64,000 nt of DNA from Magicicada septendecula (taxonomy: Eukaryota > Arthropoda > Insecta > Hemiptera > Cicadidae), in assembly GCA_034769895.1 (NCBI GenBank), contig CM068367.1, forward strand, positions 121,991,927 through 122,055,926. Reading direction: 5' to 3'. The stretch's first letter is position 1; each line of letters opens with the position of its first letter. Positions 46,049 through 57,003 of the stretch are shown here, one piece after another. Under the pieces are notes generated by a model that saw only the letters and a program-made list of their open reading frames with translations, was not told the DNA's origin and made no database searches. The position numbers and the translations under genes are program-made.

Positions 46049-46880
46049 TCAGTGGCGAAGTTACATGGAGGCAATTGAGGCAATGCCTACCCTAACAAAT
46101 TCTGTAGAATAAAAATTATAAATACGTATGAACTACATAACGTAAAGATTATACATTGTTACTGTGACTGTCAAATTTATTAAACCGAAACGTGCTTTAT
46201 TGAGCGACCGCTAGATGGTGACAGGTGAGATTCGGCATAGTTCGTTTAAAGCGAATGAGGCAACCTGAACTTGCCTCAGCGTTTTTTGTATACATCGTAT
46301 GTAAGCAATGTAGAGGTGTGATAGGGAAGTGTAGGGAGGGGGGATTGTCCCGCGCTGTACACATAGAGCGTTGAGGCATGCCTCACTTCTGTGGTCCAAA
46401 CAGTTAAGTTAAAGCGCCTGTGTTGTTTCTAAGTGTTTATTTTATGCGGTTATTAAAAGTGTCACTGTTATTCCGCTGAACTAACAGATGATCAAGATTG
46501 TTATTTGAATTATTTGTAACATTAAACATATATATAGAAACTAACCAAGTTTAAAAATTTGAAGTTCAATCAGTTGTATTATTGTGTATGACTAACACAA
46601 GGATTGTTCAATAGACACACGTATAGAGCTGTAAAGCATTTTTTATTCAACGATTTTAAAAGAAGTCTCCAATAACATTAAGACATGAGTTCCACTGTTG
46701 CGCTAACCTGTAGATTCCCTGCTAGTAAAATTCTTACGGCTGTTTTTGGAACCATTCGGTTACAGCAAACTCTACCTCAGCGTCCGATTTGACCCACCGT
46801 CCTTTTAGTGATTCCTTAAAAAAAATTTAAGATAAGATTTTTGCCTACCCATTCATTAACTACTAGCTTCGCCAGTAAGC
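46049..46880. mobile_element. possible nested element with CAGTGGCGAAG ends
   Basis: The sequence absent from other family X copies starts near CAGTGGCGAAGTTACATGG and ends near CTAGCTTCGCCAGTAAGC, giving an imperfect inverted terminus (TGGCGAAG). No transposase recognised. Confidence 0.35.
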
Positions 46881-47159
46881 AAATTGATGTCCATTTTTTC
46901 GGCTTGCACGCGTTATGTTGGTGTGGGTTTCGGCACTTTCCATTTAAAAAGCGTGCAAACGTAAGAAAATAAACATGAGTGAGGCCAGAAATAACGTGAA
47001 TTGTGTGTTTGTGTCTTACCTGCCTTTTTATTGCCGTATTAAATGAAAAATATTATATTACATTAAAATGAAAAAATTTTAATTTTATTGCCTGGCAACA
47101 AAATTATTTTATTTTTAACAATTACCATTGTTTCAAAAAGTTTAAATAAATTTGCAAGT

Positions 47160-48780
47160 ACTTTACTCTTGTTAAAACGTAAAAGGTTGCAGGTAAACTA
47201 CCCCTTCCCCTTAACCGATCTTCACCAAAATCGAAAGTCCTTGAGACCTCTACAATTCAGGGATGTATGCAAAAAATTATTTGATTCTGTTTGAATTTGC
47301 GGCTGTTATCGTTTGCCATAGAAAATACGCTTGATAAAAAAACGGTGCAGGTAAACTACCCCTTCCCCTTAACCGATCTTCACCAAAAACAATAGGTCTT
47401 GAGTACTCTACAAATCAGGGCTGTATGCAAAACATTATTTGATTCTGTTTGAATTTGCGGCTGTTATCGTTTGCCATAAGAAATACCCTTGTTAAAACAT
47501 AAAACGTTACAGGTAAACTACCCCTTTCCCTCAACCGATCTTCACCAAAAACAATAGGTCTTGAGAACTCTACAATTTAGGGCTGTATGCAAATAATCGT
47601 TTGATTCTGTTTGAATTTGCGGCTGTTATCGTTTGCCTTAGGAAATACCCTTGTTAAAACATAAAACGTTACAGGTAAACTACCCCTTTCCCTTAACCGA
47701 TCTTCACCAAAAACAATAGGTCTTGAAAACTCTACAATTCAGGGCTGTATACGAAACATTATTTAAGTCTGTTTGAATTTGCGGCTGTTATCGTTTGCCA
47801 AAAAAAAAAATTTCCCTTGATAAAAAAAACCGTTGCAGGTAAACTACCCCTTCCCCTCAACCGATCTTCACCAAAAACAATAGGTCGCGAGTACTCTACA
47901 AATCAGGACTGTATGCAAAAAATTATTTGATTCTGTTTGAATTTGCGGCAGTTATCGTTTGCCATAGAAAATACGCATGATAAAAAACGTTGCAGGTAAA
48001 CTACCCCTTCCCCTTAACCGATCTTCACCAAAAACAGTAGGTCTTGAGTACTCTACAAATCAGGGCTGTATGCAGAAAATTATTTGATTCTGTTTGAATT
48101 TGCGGCTGTTATCGTTTGCCATAGAAAATACCCTTGTTAAAAAAACGTTGTAGGTAAACTACCCCTTTCCCTTAACCGATCTTCACCAAAAACAATAGGT
48201 CTTTAGAACTCTGCAATTTAGGGCTGTATGCAAATAATCTTTTGATTCTGTTTGAATTTGCGGCTGTTATCGTTTGCCATAGGAAATACCCTTGTTAAAA
48301 CATAAAACGTTACAAGTAAACTACCCCTTTCCCTCAACCGATCTTCACCAAAAACAATAGGTCTCGAGTACTCTACAATTTAGGGCTGTATGCAAATAAT
48401 CTTTTGATTCTGTTTGAATTTGCGGCTGTTATCGTTTGCCATAGGAAATACCCTTGTTAAAACATAAAACGTTACAAGTAAACTACCCCTTTCCCTTAAC
48501 CGATCTTCACCAAAAACTAAACGTCTTGAGAACTCTACAATTCAGGGCTGTATACGAAACATTATTTGATTATGTTTGAATTTGCGGCTGTTATCGTTTG
48601 CCAAAAAAAAAAATTTCCCTTGATAAAAAAAAACCGTTGCAGGTAAACTACCCCTTTCCTTCAACCGATCTTCACCAAAAACAATAGGTCGTGAGTCCTC
48701 TACAAATCAGGGCTGTATGCAAAAAATTATTTGATTCTGTTTGAATTTGCGGCAGTTATCGTTTGCCATAGAAAAAAAAT
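47160..48780. repeat. ~160-bp tandem repeat with 803-bp higher-order unit
   Basis: Ten monomers, anchored on the A(G/A)GTAAACTACCCC phrase at 47191, 47349, 47511, 47673, 47837, 47994, 48152, 48314, 48476 and 48641. Spacing is 157-165, and monomers five apart are separated by 803 or 804 every time. The fourth monomer of each set ends in the same poly-A variant (CCAAAAAAAAAAATTTCCC). Confidence 0.9.
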
Positions 48781-49081
48781 CTACAGACACACAGACACAC
48801 AGACACACAGACACACACACAGACACTTTTCGGAAAACGACTTTTTTTCATGTTTTGAGTGTAGTAGAATCAGAATCTGCAATAATCTCGAACACGATTT
48901 TTTTTGCCATCACCATACTTCCATTCCTTAAGGAAATATGGAAGTAAAAAAGAGTTACTACTATATTAGCGTACACAGCTGAAAAAATTATAAAAGAGCT
49001 TAAAAATTAAGATGTTAACAAATTCGTCAACTCTGGGGGGGGATCCGGTCCCGTTCGTCCCTCCCTGTAAATACGCCCCTG

Positions 49082-49555
49082 AAAATGAGTGTATAAAGTA
49101 AATTTAAATTTGAATTTACTTAATGACGAAGAATAAACAATTATATTAAAATAAACTACCAAGAATTACTATTGCACAACAAATCTACTGTAAGAGTGTG
49201 ATCGTCGAGTAGAGGAATATTTACCCCTAGAGCAAGAATCGAAAGAGACATTAGGGATTTGTTACAAAACCCATAGACGCAAGGGCAGGGTGCATGAAGT
49301 AGCCAGACGTATATAGTATAGAACGCTGCAACATAAAAACGCTGTGCCTTGTCAGAATATGAAAAGAAATGCGCTTAAGCAAACCGAGAAATTAGGAACG
49401 TTGAGGAGCAGAATCGGGGAACATAGTTAAGACAAACAGAAAATGATAGACAAGGGCGTCAGACAAAGCGAATCAACGGGGAACCAAGGAAGAGATACAG
49501 GTCCATGGACCTGTATTAAAGTATGGACCTTGTATTCCTTGAAGTTTATTATGAC

Positions 49556-49586
<31 letters not shown>

Positions 49587-50319
49587 TGTTCCATAGTCGA
49601 TCCAGGAATAATATCTTAGTCCTACATACAAAAAATAATAAAAAGAATTTATAATTTTTATAAGGCCGTTATACTTACTAAGTCTGTTAAACTTCCCAAA
49701 TTATTGAAGTGAAACGTTTGCCCAAGTAAAAGGAATAAACAGTTTTATGCCTTCCTTTAAGGTTTTTCAGAATGAAGAATGTCTGAAACAATACCGGCTG
49801 AGTACTCTGAGTGAGATATGTTGTGTCTGTGAAAACAAAGATATATCATAGTGTTTGCTGTGTAGTAGACGTACAAGAATTTATTACAGCTACATTGTGC
49901 TAGTGCCTACGTGATCGTCGTTGCTGTACAATGTAGGACGTAGTGCGACTTACGATGCCCCTACGTCGGTCGGTCATGGCGTTCTTCACTACGTACTCGT
50001 CATATTGAGTAGGAAGTTATTAATTCACAGAAGCGAGTCCATTTCCTCTACATCATTATGGAATCAAACTAAGTTTTTTTTTCGAACAAAAGCCACGCTG
50101 TTGCTGTCCGTCCATTTAAAAAATAAATTGTATAAATAAAATAATAAACTTTATTTTAACATTGAAAATGTTTATAAGGACGTTTCGCACATTTGCGGCC
50201 GATCGCTGGTGCGTGATCCAAAATGGGAACCGGTGAGTTTCCATAGAAACTACTTCTTTGTTGTCAATAACGTAGAAAATTTTGAATTTTTTGGTGAGGT
50301 TCTGTGCCATATCCCCTTA
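49082..50319. other. no gene; old repeat ending in (GAT)n at 49553-49586
   Basis: 49190-49550 ends in a (GAT)n tail like the RTE 3' ends in this window, but I could not read a recognisable protein in it. Confidence 0.35.
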
Positions 50320-51035
50320 AATGTATCGTAAGGTAGTACATCAGACAAGAATTTATTACGGCGCGATGGATCCGGAGGAAGCGAGTGGAAGTACGGCTCA
50401 GACTTCCACCGATTCGAGTGTAGAAGGAACTAATTTGGCGGAAAAGCTACAATTGGAAACAGAACGTCGAAAACGAAAGCTCGAATATTGCCGAGAGTGG
50501 AAAAAGAAGCAAAAAGTACAGAAAATTTAGCAAGGTTTATTATACAATCGAATATGGATATCCAGTACATTTTAGATGAATATTCTTGTGCCGCTTATGT
50601 CGCTGAATACGTCAACAAAAGTGAACGAGGTTTTAGCAGTTTACATTGTGAATTGATCAAATTACGGGACGAATATCCAAATATCCAGATATGGACTATA
50701 CTGAATGCTTGAAAGAGATCGGTACTCGAACAATGAATACTATCGAGATGTGTTCGCAAGAAGCAGCTTGGTTCTTGTTGCGATTGCCAATGTCTGAAGC
50801 TTCAAGGCGGCTTACACATATACCAACCCAACACCCTTCACAGCGTTATCTGATGACGAAGACCGTACGGAAATGGACGAACAAGGTCTCTGTGATGATT
50901 CTACTGAGGTGTGGCGTACGAATATCGTACAGAAATACGAAAAACGGCCAGTTGAGCTAAACGACGTCTGTTTGGCTGATTATGTGGCCAAATATGAAGT
51001 AACTATAAAAAAGGAGCACTATGAAGAAAAATAAA
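50320..51035 (+). pseudogene. Helitron replicase-helicase gene relic
   Basis: The sequence NMDIQYILDEYSCAAYVAEYVNKSERG...LHCELIKL, then (next frame) YTECLKEIGTRTMNTIEMCSQEAAWFLLRLPMS..., then (third frame) DSTEVWRTNIVQKYEKRPVELNDVCLADYVAKYE, follows the conserved region between the Rep and helicase domains of animal Helitron proteins. It is preceded, across an apparent deletion near 50525, by a short N-terminal piece (50321-50530) with a basic coiled stretch. Two frameshifts; neither the Rep HUH motif nor helicase motifs are present. Confidence 0.75.
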
Positions 51036-51039
51036 TATA

Positions 51040-51813
51040 CAGGGTGTCCCGGGAGGAGAGGGAAATAATTTGAGAAATGGTTCTATAGTGTAAAAGAAGA
51101 AAAAAAGTTCATATAAACATATGTCCGGAAACGCTTTGTAAGCGAGTTACGGCTAGCGAAAGATTTCGCCCGGGTTTCGGTTCCCCCGGGTAAATGAAGA
51201 CTTTCTGAAATTCTGGGAAGGTAAATTAAGGGGCGAATTCTGTTTTTCTTATGGTTTTTGACCTGAAAAATCGAATAAAACAGGTCGCAGAACTGTATCT
51301 CCCAAGGGTTCATGATATCCGACGTAAAACAGAAGCATCCCTGCCTAAAAACACGTTTGGAAAATTGGAAACAATTGGAATTTTTTGTTGATTTTTATTG
51401 ACTTTATTTACACCAGTTTTCTCAGAATTAAATTCTTTACAAGTTTTGTTTTTAACTTTTATGCATTTATTAGTCATTTAACAAAGTTATTGTACTTCTA
51501 ACCTAAAAAAACGTTTTTTTATTTTACGTCGGATATCATGAAACCTATGGGAGATACAGTTCTGCGACCTGTTTTATTCGATTTTTCAGGTCAAAAACCA
51601 TAAGAAACAACAGAATTCGCCCCTTAATTTACCTTTCCAGAATTTCAGAAAGTCTTCATTTACCCGGGGGAACCGAAACCCGGGCGAAATCTTTCGCTAG
51701 CCGTAACTCGCTTACAAAGCGTTTCCGGACATATGTTTATATGAACTTTTTTTCTTCTTTTACACTATAGAACCATTTCCCAAATTATTTCCCTCTCCTC
51801 CCGGGACATCCTG
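51040..51813. mobile_element. long fold-back element with ~290-bp inverted repeats
   Basis: Left arm 51040-51330 begins CAGGGTGTCCCGGGAGGAGAG; the right arm 51521-51813 is its inverse with about 97% identity. The loop is ~190 bp and AT-rich. Borders are TATA on both sides, perhaps the target duplication. No frame of note in the arms. The class is not certain. Confidence 0.9.
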
Positions 51814-52025
51814 TATATATTTTTTAGATTTATTGAAGCATTTTCAATGCCCTTCTCTGTGCATTGCATTTGTGCAATGCCTGTAAATTTTTAAAAGTAT
51901 ACCGATCTCTAGTATATTCTGCTTTTCTTTTTTTTGTAAATTGGTATTCTGTTCAATGGAATAGCGTTTATTTAAAGACCTAAATCATCTTCTCCACTTC
52001 AAGTGTAGGCTTTGTTAAATCTATT
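51814..52025. other. no gene recognised
   Basis: Short spacer. Confidence 0.4.
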
Positions 52026-52604
52026 CAGTGGCGTATCTAGAATGTGGCCTTGGGGGGAGGGTCCGGGGTCAAGTCGGCTTCATACAAAAAAAAACAAACA
52101 GAATTATCACTGTTGCACACCACTATTGAAAAATTATTCCGATGAGCTGAGAAGATTGAAAGCGCTAATCGAAATAATTTTTCTATAGTGGTGTGCAACA
52201 GTGATAATTCTGTTTGTGATTATAACCACTAACACAACTTTCTAAATTAAACTTCTAAAACAAACAAGTTAAGACTAATCAACATTACTATCTTTAAAGT
52301 GGCTGAAATCATTCCCATTAAAGTAAACGGTAATAACGTAATGAAAATACGCGTTATTGAATCATTGTGTACAAGATACTTATTGACTAAATTGATTTTT
52401 CTATATTTCATATTTCAAACGTATACGCTAATGTTGTGTAATAAATCTGTTTGTATATTTAAAAAAGAGTTACTACTATATTAGCGTACACAGCTGAAAA
52501 AATAATAAAAGAGCCTAAAAATTAAGAGACTAACAACACTCGTCAACTTTTTCGACCCTGTGGGAGGGTTCCGGTCACCCCCCACCCCGGTAAATGCGCC
52601 CCTG
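52026..52604 (+). mobile_element. hAT-like MITE, copy 2
   Basis: Starts CAGTGGCGTATCTAGAAT and ends GTAAATGCGCCCCTG, giving imperfect TIRs (CAGxGGCGxATxTA). Flanking 8-mers AATCTATT and AGTCTGTT match at six of eight, fitting an aged hAT target duplication. It carries a palindromic insertion at 52094-52217. Confidence 0.75.
52094..52217. mobile_element. 124-bp palindromic MITE nested in the hAT-like MITE
   Basis: ACAAACAGAATTATCACTGT... returns as the inverse ...ACAGTGATAATTCTGTTTGT. Arms are ~50 bp. It is absent from copy 1 of the host MITE, which proves it is an insertion. Confidence 0.85.
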
Positions 52605-53469
52605 AGTCTGTTCCGGTATTCGTTCCGGTGTCTTCTTGGTTTCTCATGCTCTCATGATATTACAATTGGATTATATCAAGTGATATTTTCGTTTAGATAT
52701 TTCTAAAACTCGGGTTTTAACCACAAATTAAATTTTCTTTTTTTGAAATTAAAAACAATTACAATATTTTTTCGAACAATAAAGAATTTGATAAAAATTA
52801 CTATATTTTCGCTAGCCTACCAGTTTACATAATTATATAATACTTTGTGAATTTGTTTTGCGCGAAGCTATTCGTTTGGCTAGAGCGCTGTTTTTTGTTG
52901 GTAAATATAAACACATTTTGTCGGTGACGATTGGATGTTCGCGTGAGTTTAGCGAGTATGAGCCCGCGACGCGTGTTTGTTTGTTGTTTACGCTTTTGGA
53001 CAATTGAAGTATAAATAGACTTTTACAACAGCTGTCCGCCTTGAAAACTCGTCTGTCGTATTCTGTTGTAGAAAATTTTGCTCGTAGTGAACGGTGTCAG
53101 TAAAAAATTTAATAACCGTTAATTTGTTATGGGTTTAATCGATAAAACGGAACCAGCTAAAAATAAACTTTTTTTTAACAACAAACTGTTTGGTAATGTG
53201 AAGCATGTAATGTAATTTGACTAACGGCAGCTGCTTTTGTTTCCCTGCTACCACTAATACATTAACAAATTCTGTCACACATACACACAGACCTCAGCCG
53301 TCCTTGTAGCGTCTTCCGCTGGTGTTTACGAATATATTTGCGACTAATATAACAACAGCATATTCACACTCAGGCGGAGGCGAGACCGAGGTCACACGGT
53401 TATGATACCCGCTGTATTGTCCAATAAACATTTTGGCGTTGTTTTTGTTTTATGAACACATGTTGTTAC
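52605..53469. other. no gene recognised
   Basis: AT-rich; nothing recognised. Confidence 0.4.
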
Positions 53470-53472
53470 GCG

Positions 53473-53506
<34 letters not shown>
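53470..53506. repeat. (CG)n(CA)n microsatellite
   Basis: CG then CA alternation, as at 44656. Confidence 0.9.
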
Positions 53507-53647
53507 GAGTGCAATCTCTTGTGTGTAATTAGATTTATTGATTGTGTTAATATGTATGTATTGATTGTATGTAATATGTTGTATGATTGTATTAATTATT
53601 TAATAAGTTATAACACAATAATATTAGTATTGTTATTAATTTACTTT

Positions 53648-53651
53648 CATT

Positions 53652-53683
<32 letters not shown>

Positions 53684-53806
53684 TACTGCTGCTGCTGCTG
53701 CTGCTGCTGTTGTTGTTGTTGTTGTCGTTGTTGTTGTTGCTGGTGCTGCTGCTGCTGCTGCTGCTGTTGTTGTTGTACTTCTTCTTCTTGTTCTTCTTCT
53801 TCTACT
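53648..53806. repeat. compound trinucleotide repeat (ATC, CTG, TTG, TTC)
   Basis: (ATC)n, then (CTG)n, (TTG)n, a second (CTG)n and (TTG)n, then (TTC)n and (CTA)n. It translates as homopolymer runs in every frame, with no flanking coding support. Confidence 0.95.
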
Positions 53807-54697
53807 AGTACTACTATTTCACCTTCTTATTAACTTGTTTCATTAATTAGTTTCTCTAGTTATGAAACAGGCCATACGAATTTAGTACTTATGTAACTAC
53901 AAGAAATTGGCACGTTAAAATTTCTCTGAAACTAGAGACCCGGAGAAAAAAATCAAGACAAGGTTGAAATCGTTACACATGTTTATATATTTTTAAATTT
54001 CTTTTTATACATATAGAAAAACACACATACACGCACACAAGTGCGTACTGTATGTATATACTGTTTCTCACGCATATACAGAATGGGAAACATAAAGACT
54101 TTCTATAGGCCTATACAGAGACGCCCTTAGCAGTGACGCCCTCAACAATCTCTCCCTAAAGTCAAACAACAGTTTCTTTATATGTCAATAAAGGTATATG
54201 CCTACGTATGTTATATACATAACAATATTTTATATTTTGGAACAAGAATATAGGCATATTTTATTGTTTTTTTTTATTTTCAATGTTTCATAAGTTTTAT
54301 AATTAATGTACTGTCATCATCAGAAAATTCTGATTTATCGGCATGAAATATAAATTATTATTTACATAAATTTGGAAAACAAGAATAATGTGAGTAAATA
54401 AATATATATATATATATATATATAGATATAGCAGCCCATCAGTTTAACCAATACCCCATAGAAATTAGCTGTGATTGTAGAACATTTTTGATGCAGAATA
54501 ATTCGCCATCAGATCGATGTTCAACAATCGATGACGTTGAACTGATGCCCTAAATTGAAGAAAATATATACAAACGTTTATACAAGTAACAATTCACCCA
54601 TCAATTCAAACTCGTTTTATACACTTTTACTCGTTATGTCTATGTATATATATAAATTTTGTATATATGAATCTACATAATTACACTCAGAATCTTA
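53807..54697. other. no gene; (TA)n at 54402-54428
   Basis: AT-rich with a TA tract; nothing else recognised. Confidence 0.45.
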
Positions 54698-57003
54698 TCT
54701 TAATATAAATAAAAGTCATTGTATATATGTATGTTCCACATCTCCTCCTAAACCACTGGACCGATTTCAACCAAACTTGGCACAAATATTTTACGCAACG
54801 AGAGAACCAACACAGGACAGGTGGTTTTTTCGATACGATCCTTTGGGGGGGGGTCCTTTAGGGTCTAAAAAACTATTAGATCTGGTTACTATGGCAACCC
54901 AATAGAATACATTCTGGTTGCCATAGCATCGGTGGAGGCATCCCGCGTAGACTAGCCCGGGAGTCGTCCGACGGGCCTTCCCCGGAGTCCGTCCACGGAA
55001 CCCGGGGAATCTTATGTCGGATCTCGCGAAAAACGGCCGGGCCCGAGTTCCAGCGCCTCGCCCGGCATGTCGAAGGCTTTCCCGGCCTTCGGAGAAACTT
55101 CCGTACCCCGGGGAGGTCTCTGACCAAGTCCTAGCGCGGGAGTTCAACCTGCCGGGATGCCGGAAAATGCAGGCGGTGTCCGGGCTTAGGTAGAAGCCTC
55201 CTGCAAAGGGAATTTTGCGGGAGTCGTCCGACGGGCCTTCCCCGGAGTCCGTCCACGGAACCCGCGCAGTCTTAGGTCGGATCTCGCGAAAAACCGCCGG
55301 GCCAGAGTTCCAGCACCTCGCCCGGTATGTCGACGGCTTTCCGGGCTTCAGAGATCCCTCAGTACCCCGGGGAGGTCTCAGACAATGTCCTAGCTCGGGT
55401 GTTCGACCGGCCTGGATGCCGGAAAAAACAGGCGGTGTCCCGGCATAGGTAGAAACCTCTTACGTAGGGAATTGCGCGGGAGTCGTCCGACGGGCCTTCC
55501 CCGGAGTCCGTCCGCGGAACCCGGGAAGTCTTAAGTCGGATCTCGCGAAAAACGGCCGGGCCAGAGTTCCAGCGCCTCGCCTGGCATGTCGACGGATTTT
55601 CCGGGCTTCGGAGAACCTTCCGTACCCCGGGGAGGTCTCTGACAAAGTCTTAGCGCGGGAGTTCGACCGGCCTGGATGCCGGAAAATTTAGGCGGTGTCC
55701 CGGCATAGGTAGAAGCCTCCCGCGTAGGGAATAGTGCGGGAATTGTCTGACGGGACTTCCCTGGAGTCCGTCCACGGAACTCGTGAAGTCTTAAGTCGGA
55801 TCTCGCGAAAAACGGCCGGGCCAGAGTTCCAGCGCCTCGCCTAGCATGTCGACGACTTTTCTTGGCTTCGGAGAACCTTCCGTACCCCGGGGAGGTATCT
55901 GACAGAGTCGTAGCGCGGAAGTTCGACCGGCCTGGATGCCGGAAAAAACAGGCGGTGTCCCGGCATAGGTGGAAGCCTGCCGCGTAGGGAATAGCGCGGG
56001 AGTCGTCCGACGGGCCTTCCCCGGAGTCCGTCCACGGAACCCGGGAAGTCCTAGGACGGATCTCGCGAAAACTGCCGGGCCAGAGTTCCAGCGCCTCGCC
56101 CGGCATGTCGACGGCTTTTTCGGGCTTCGGAGAACCTTCCGTACCCAGGGAAGGTCTCTGACAATGTCCTAGCGCGGGAGATCGACTGGCCTGGATGCCG
56201 GAAAAAGCAGGCGGTGTCCCGGCATAGCTAAAAGCCACCCGGGTAGGGAATAGTGCGGTAGTCGCCTTACGGGCCTTCCCCGGAGTCCGTCCACGGAACC
56301 CGGGGAGTCTTGGGTCGGATCTAAGTACGGCCGGGCCAGAGTCCACGGTTCTTATAAATAATGATATAGGTTATGACATCGAAGGTGGTGTATGCGTCTT
56401 AAGAAACTTCTTAATAGTGCGTGAATTCAGAGTTGTTTCAGTTTGAATTTAAAAGTGGATATGTTAAGATAGAAGTAAGTTATAAGCGAGTATAAAAAAC
56501 AATGTTTTGATAGCGAATGTATTCAGATCGTAGTGTTCAGACAATATAAATGCGCTTGCTTCAGTTTGAATTTAAAAATTGATAAGCTGAAATCTATAGA
56601 GGTATTGTATTGTTAGAATAAGTTTAGGAGACACTAATTTAACTAATACCTTATTTCACCATTAATACAATGAATTATAAAATGACAGTTAAGTACGCAG
56701 CGCATGCAAGTATTGTAGACATTTTATTGAAAACTAATTTAGCTGTTCGCCCTCTCCCAGAGTTCGAAATCGAGCAGGAGCATCACACGCAACAGAATTC
56801 TTCTCCAGATATAAGAATAAAGTTTATGACATGTTCTTAAACAGGTGCGCTACAGAGTAGTCTATTCCTCCAGTGAGAATGTGAACGTAACAGTATAAGG
56901 AAGATTATACAATATAGAAGTAATATAACGTTAGAACAAGAATAGGTGCCTATGAGCCTATGAATATACTATGAACCCGAGCAACGCTGGGTAAATCGGC
57001 TAG
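54698..57003 (+). mobile_element. non-autonomous Helitron with GC-rich minisatellite
   Basis: The 5' end begins with TC (TCTTAATATAAATAAAAGTC) after an A, followed by the 'CTCCTAAACCACTGGACCGATTTCAACC' stretch common at the 5' end of arthropod Helitrons. The 3' end is CCCGAGCAACGCTGGG (hairpin CCC/GGG), then CTAG at 57000-57003 followed by T. This satisfies TC...hairpin-CTRR and A|T insertion. 2.3 kb; no Rep/helicase coding. It carries five 260-bp tandem units. Confidence 0.85.
54935..56345. repeat. 260-bp GC-rich minisatellite in the Helitron
   Basis: The phrase GAGTCGTCCGACGGGCC recurs at 54961, 55221, 55480, (55740), 56000 and (56259): periods of 259-260, about 5.4 units. G+C is far above the rest of the window. 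Long frames on the minus strand (for example 55531-56346) come from the lack of AT-rich stop codons and repeat with the unit, so I do not call them genes. Confidence 0.95.

Larger units (their letters stand above)
45743..48945 (+). repeat. interspersed repeat family X, copy C, expanded
   Basis: Starts TATCGGTATGGAGAACCATACATGACTTCCAT and ends with the hairpin ACTTCCATTCCTTAAGGAAATATGGAAGT. Copies A and B are about 790 bp; this one is 3.2 kb because of ten tandem monomers (47160-48780) and about 1 kb of extra sequence (roughly 46050-46950) in its middle. It sits inside the hAT-like MITE, with A-rich bases at both junctions. Confidence 0.75.
45470..49081 (+). mobile_element. hAT-like MITE, copy 1, split by family X
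   Basis: The left part (45470-45742: GTATCTAGAATTTAGC, ACAAGTTAAGACTAATCAAC, CAAACGTATACGCT) and the right part (48946-49081: AAAAAGAGTTACTACTATATTAGCG to GTAAATACGCCCCTG) together match the copy at 52026-52604. The break falls in GTTTGTAT(AT)TTAAAA|AAAGAG, where a 3.2-kb family X copy is inserted. Confidence 0.8.

Noticed and set aside
47160..48780. CRISPR array
   Set aside because: The repeat is ~160 bp, head-to-tail without spacers, in a eukaryotic repeat family; no cas genes.
53519..53833. Frame rich in His and Cys runs
   Set aside because: Translation of the compound trinucleotide repeat.
54791..56346. Long Pro/Arg/Gly-rich minus-strand frames, up to 271 codons
   Set aside because: They repeat with the 260-bp GC-rich unit; open only because stop codons are rare at that composition. 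No known domain.
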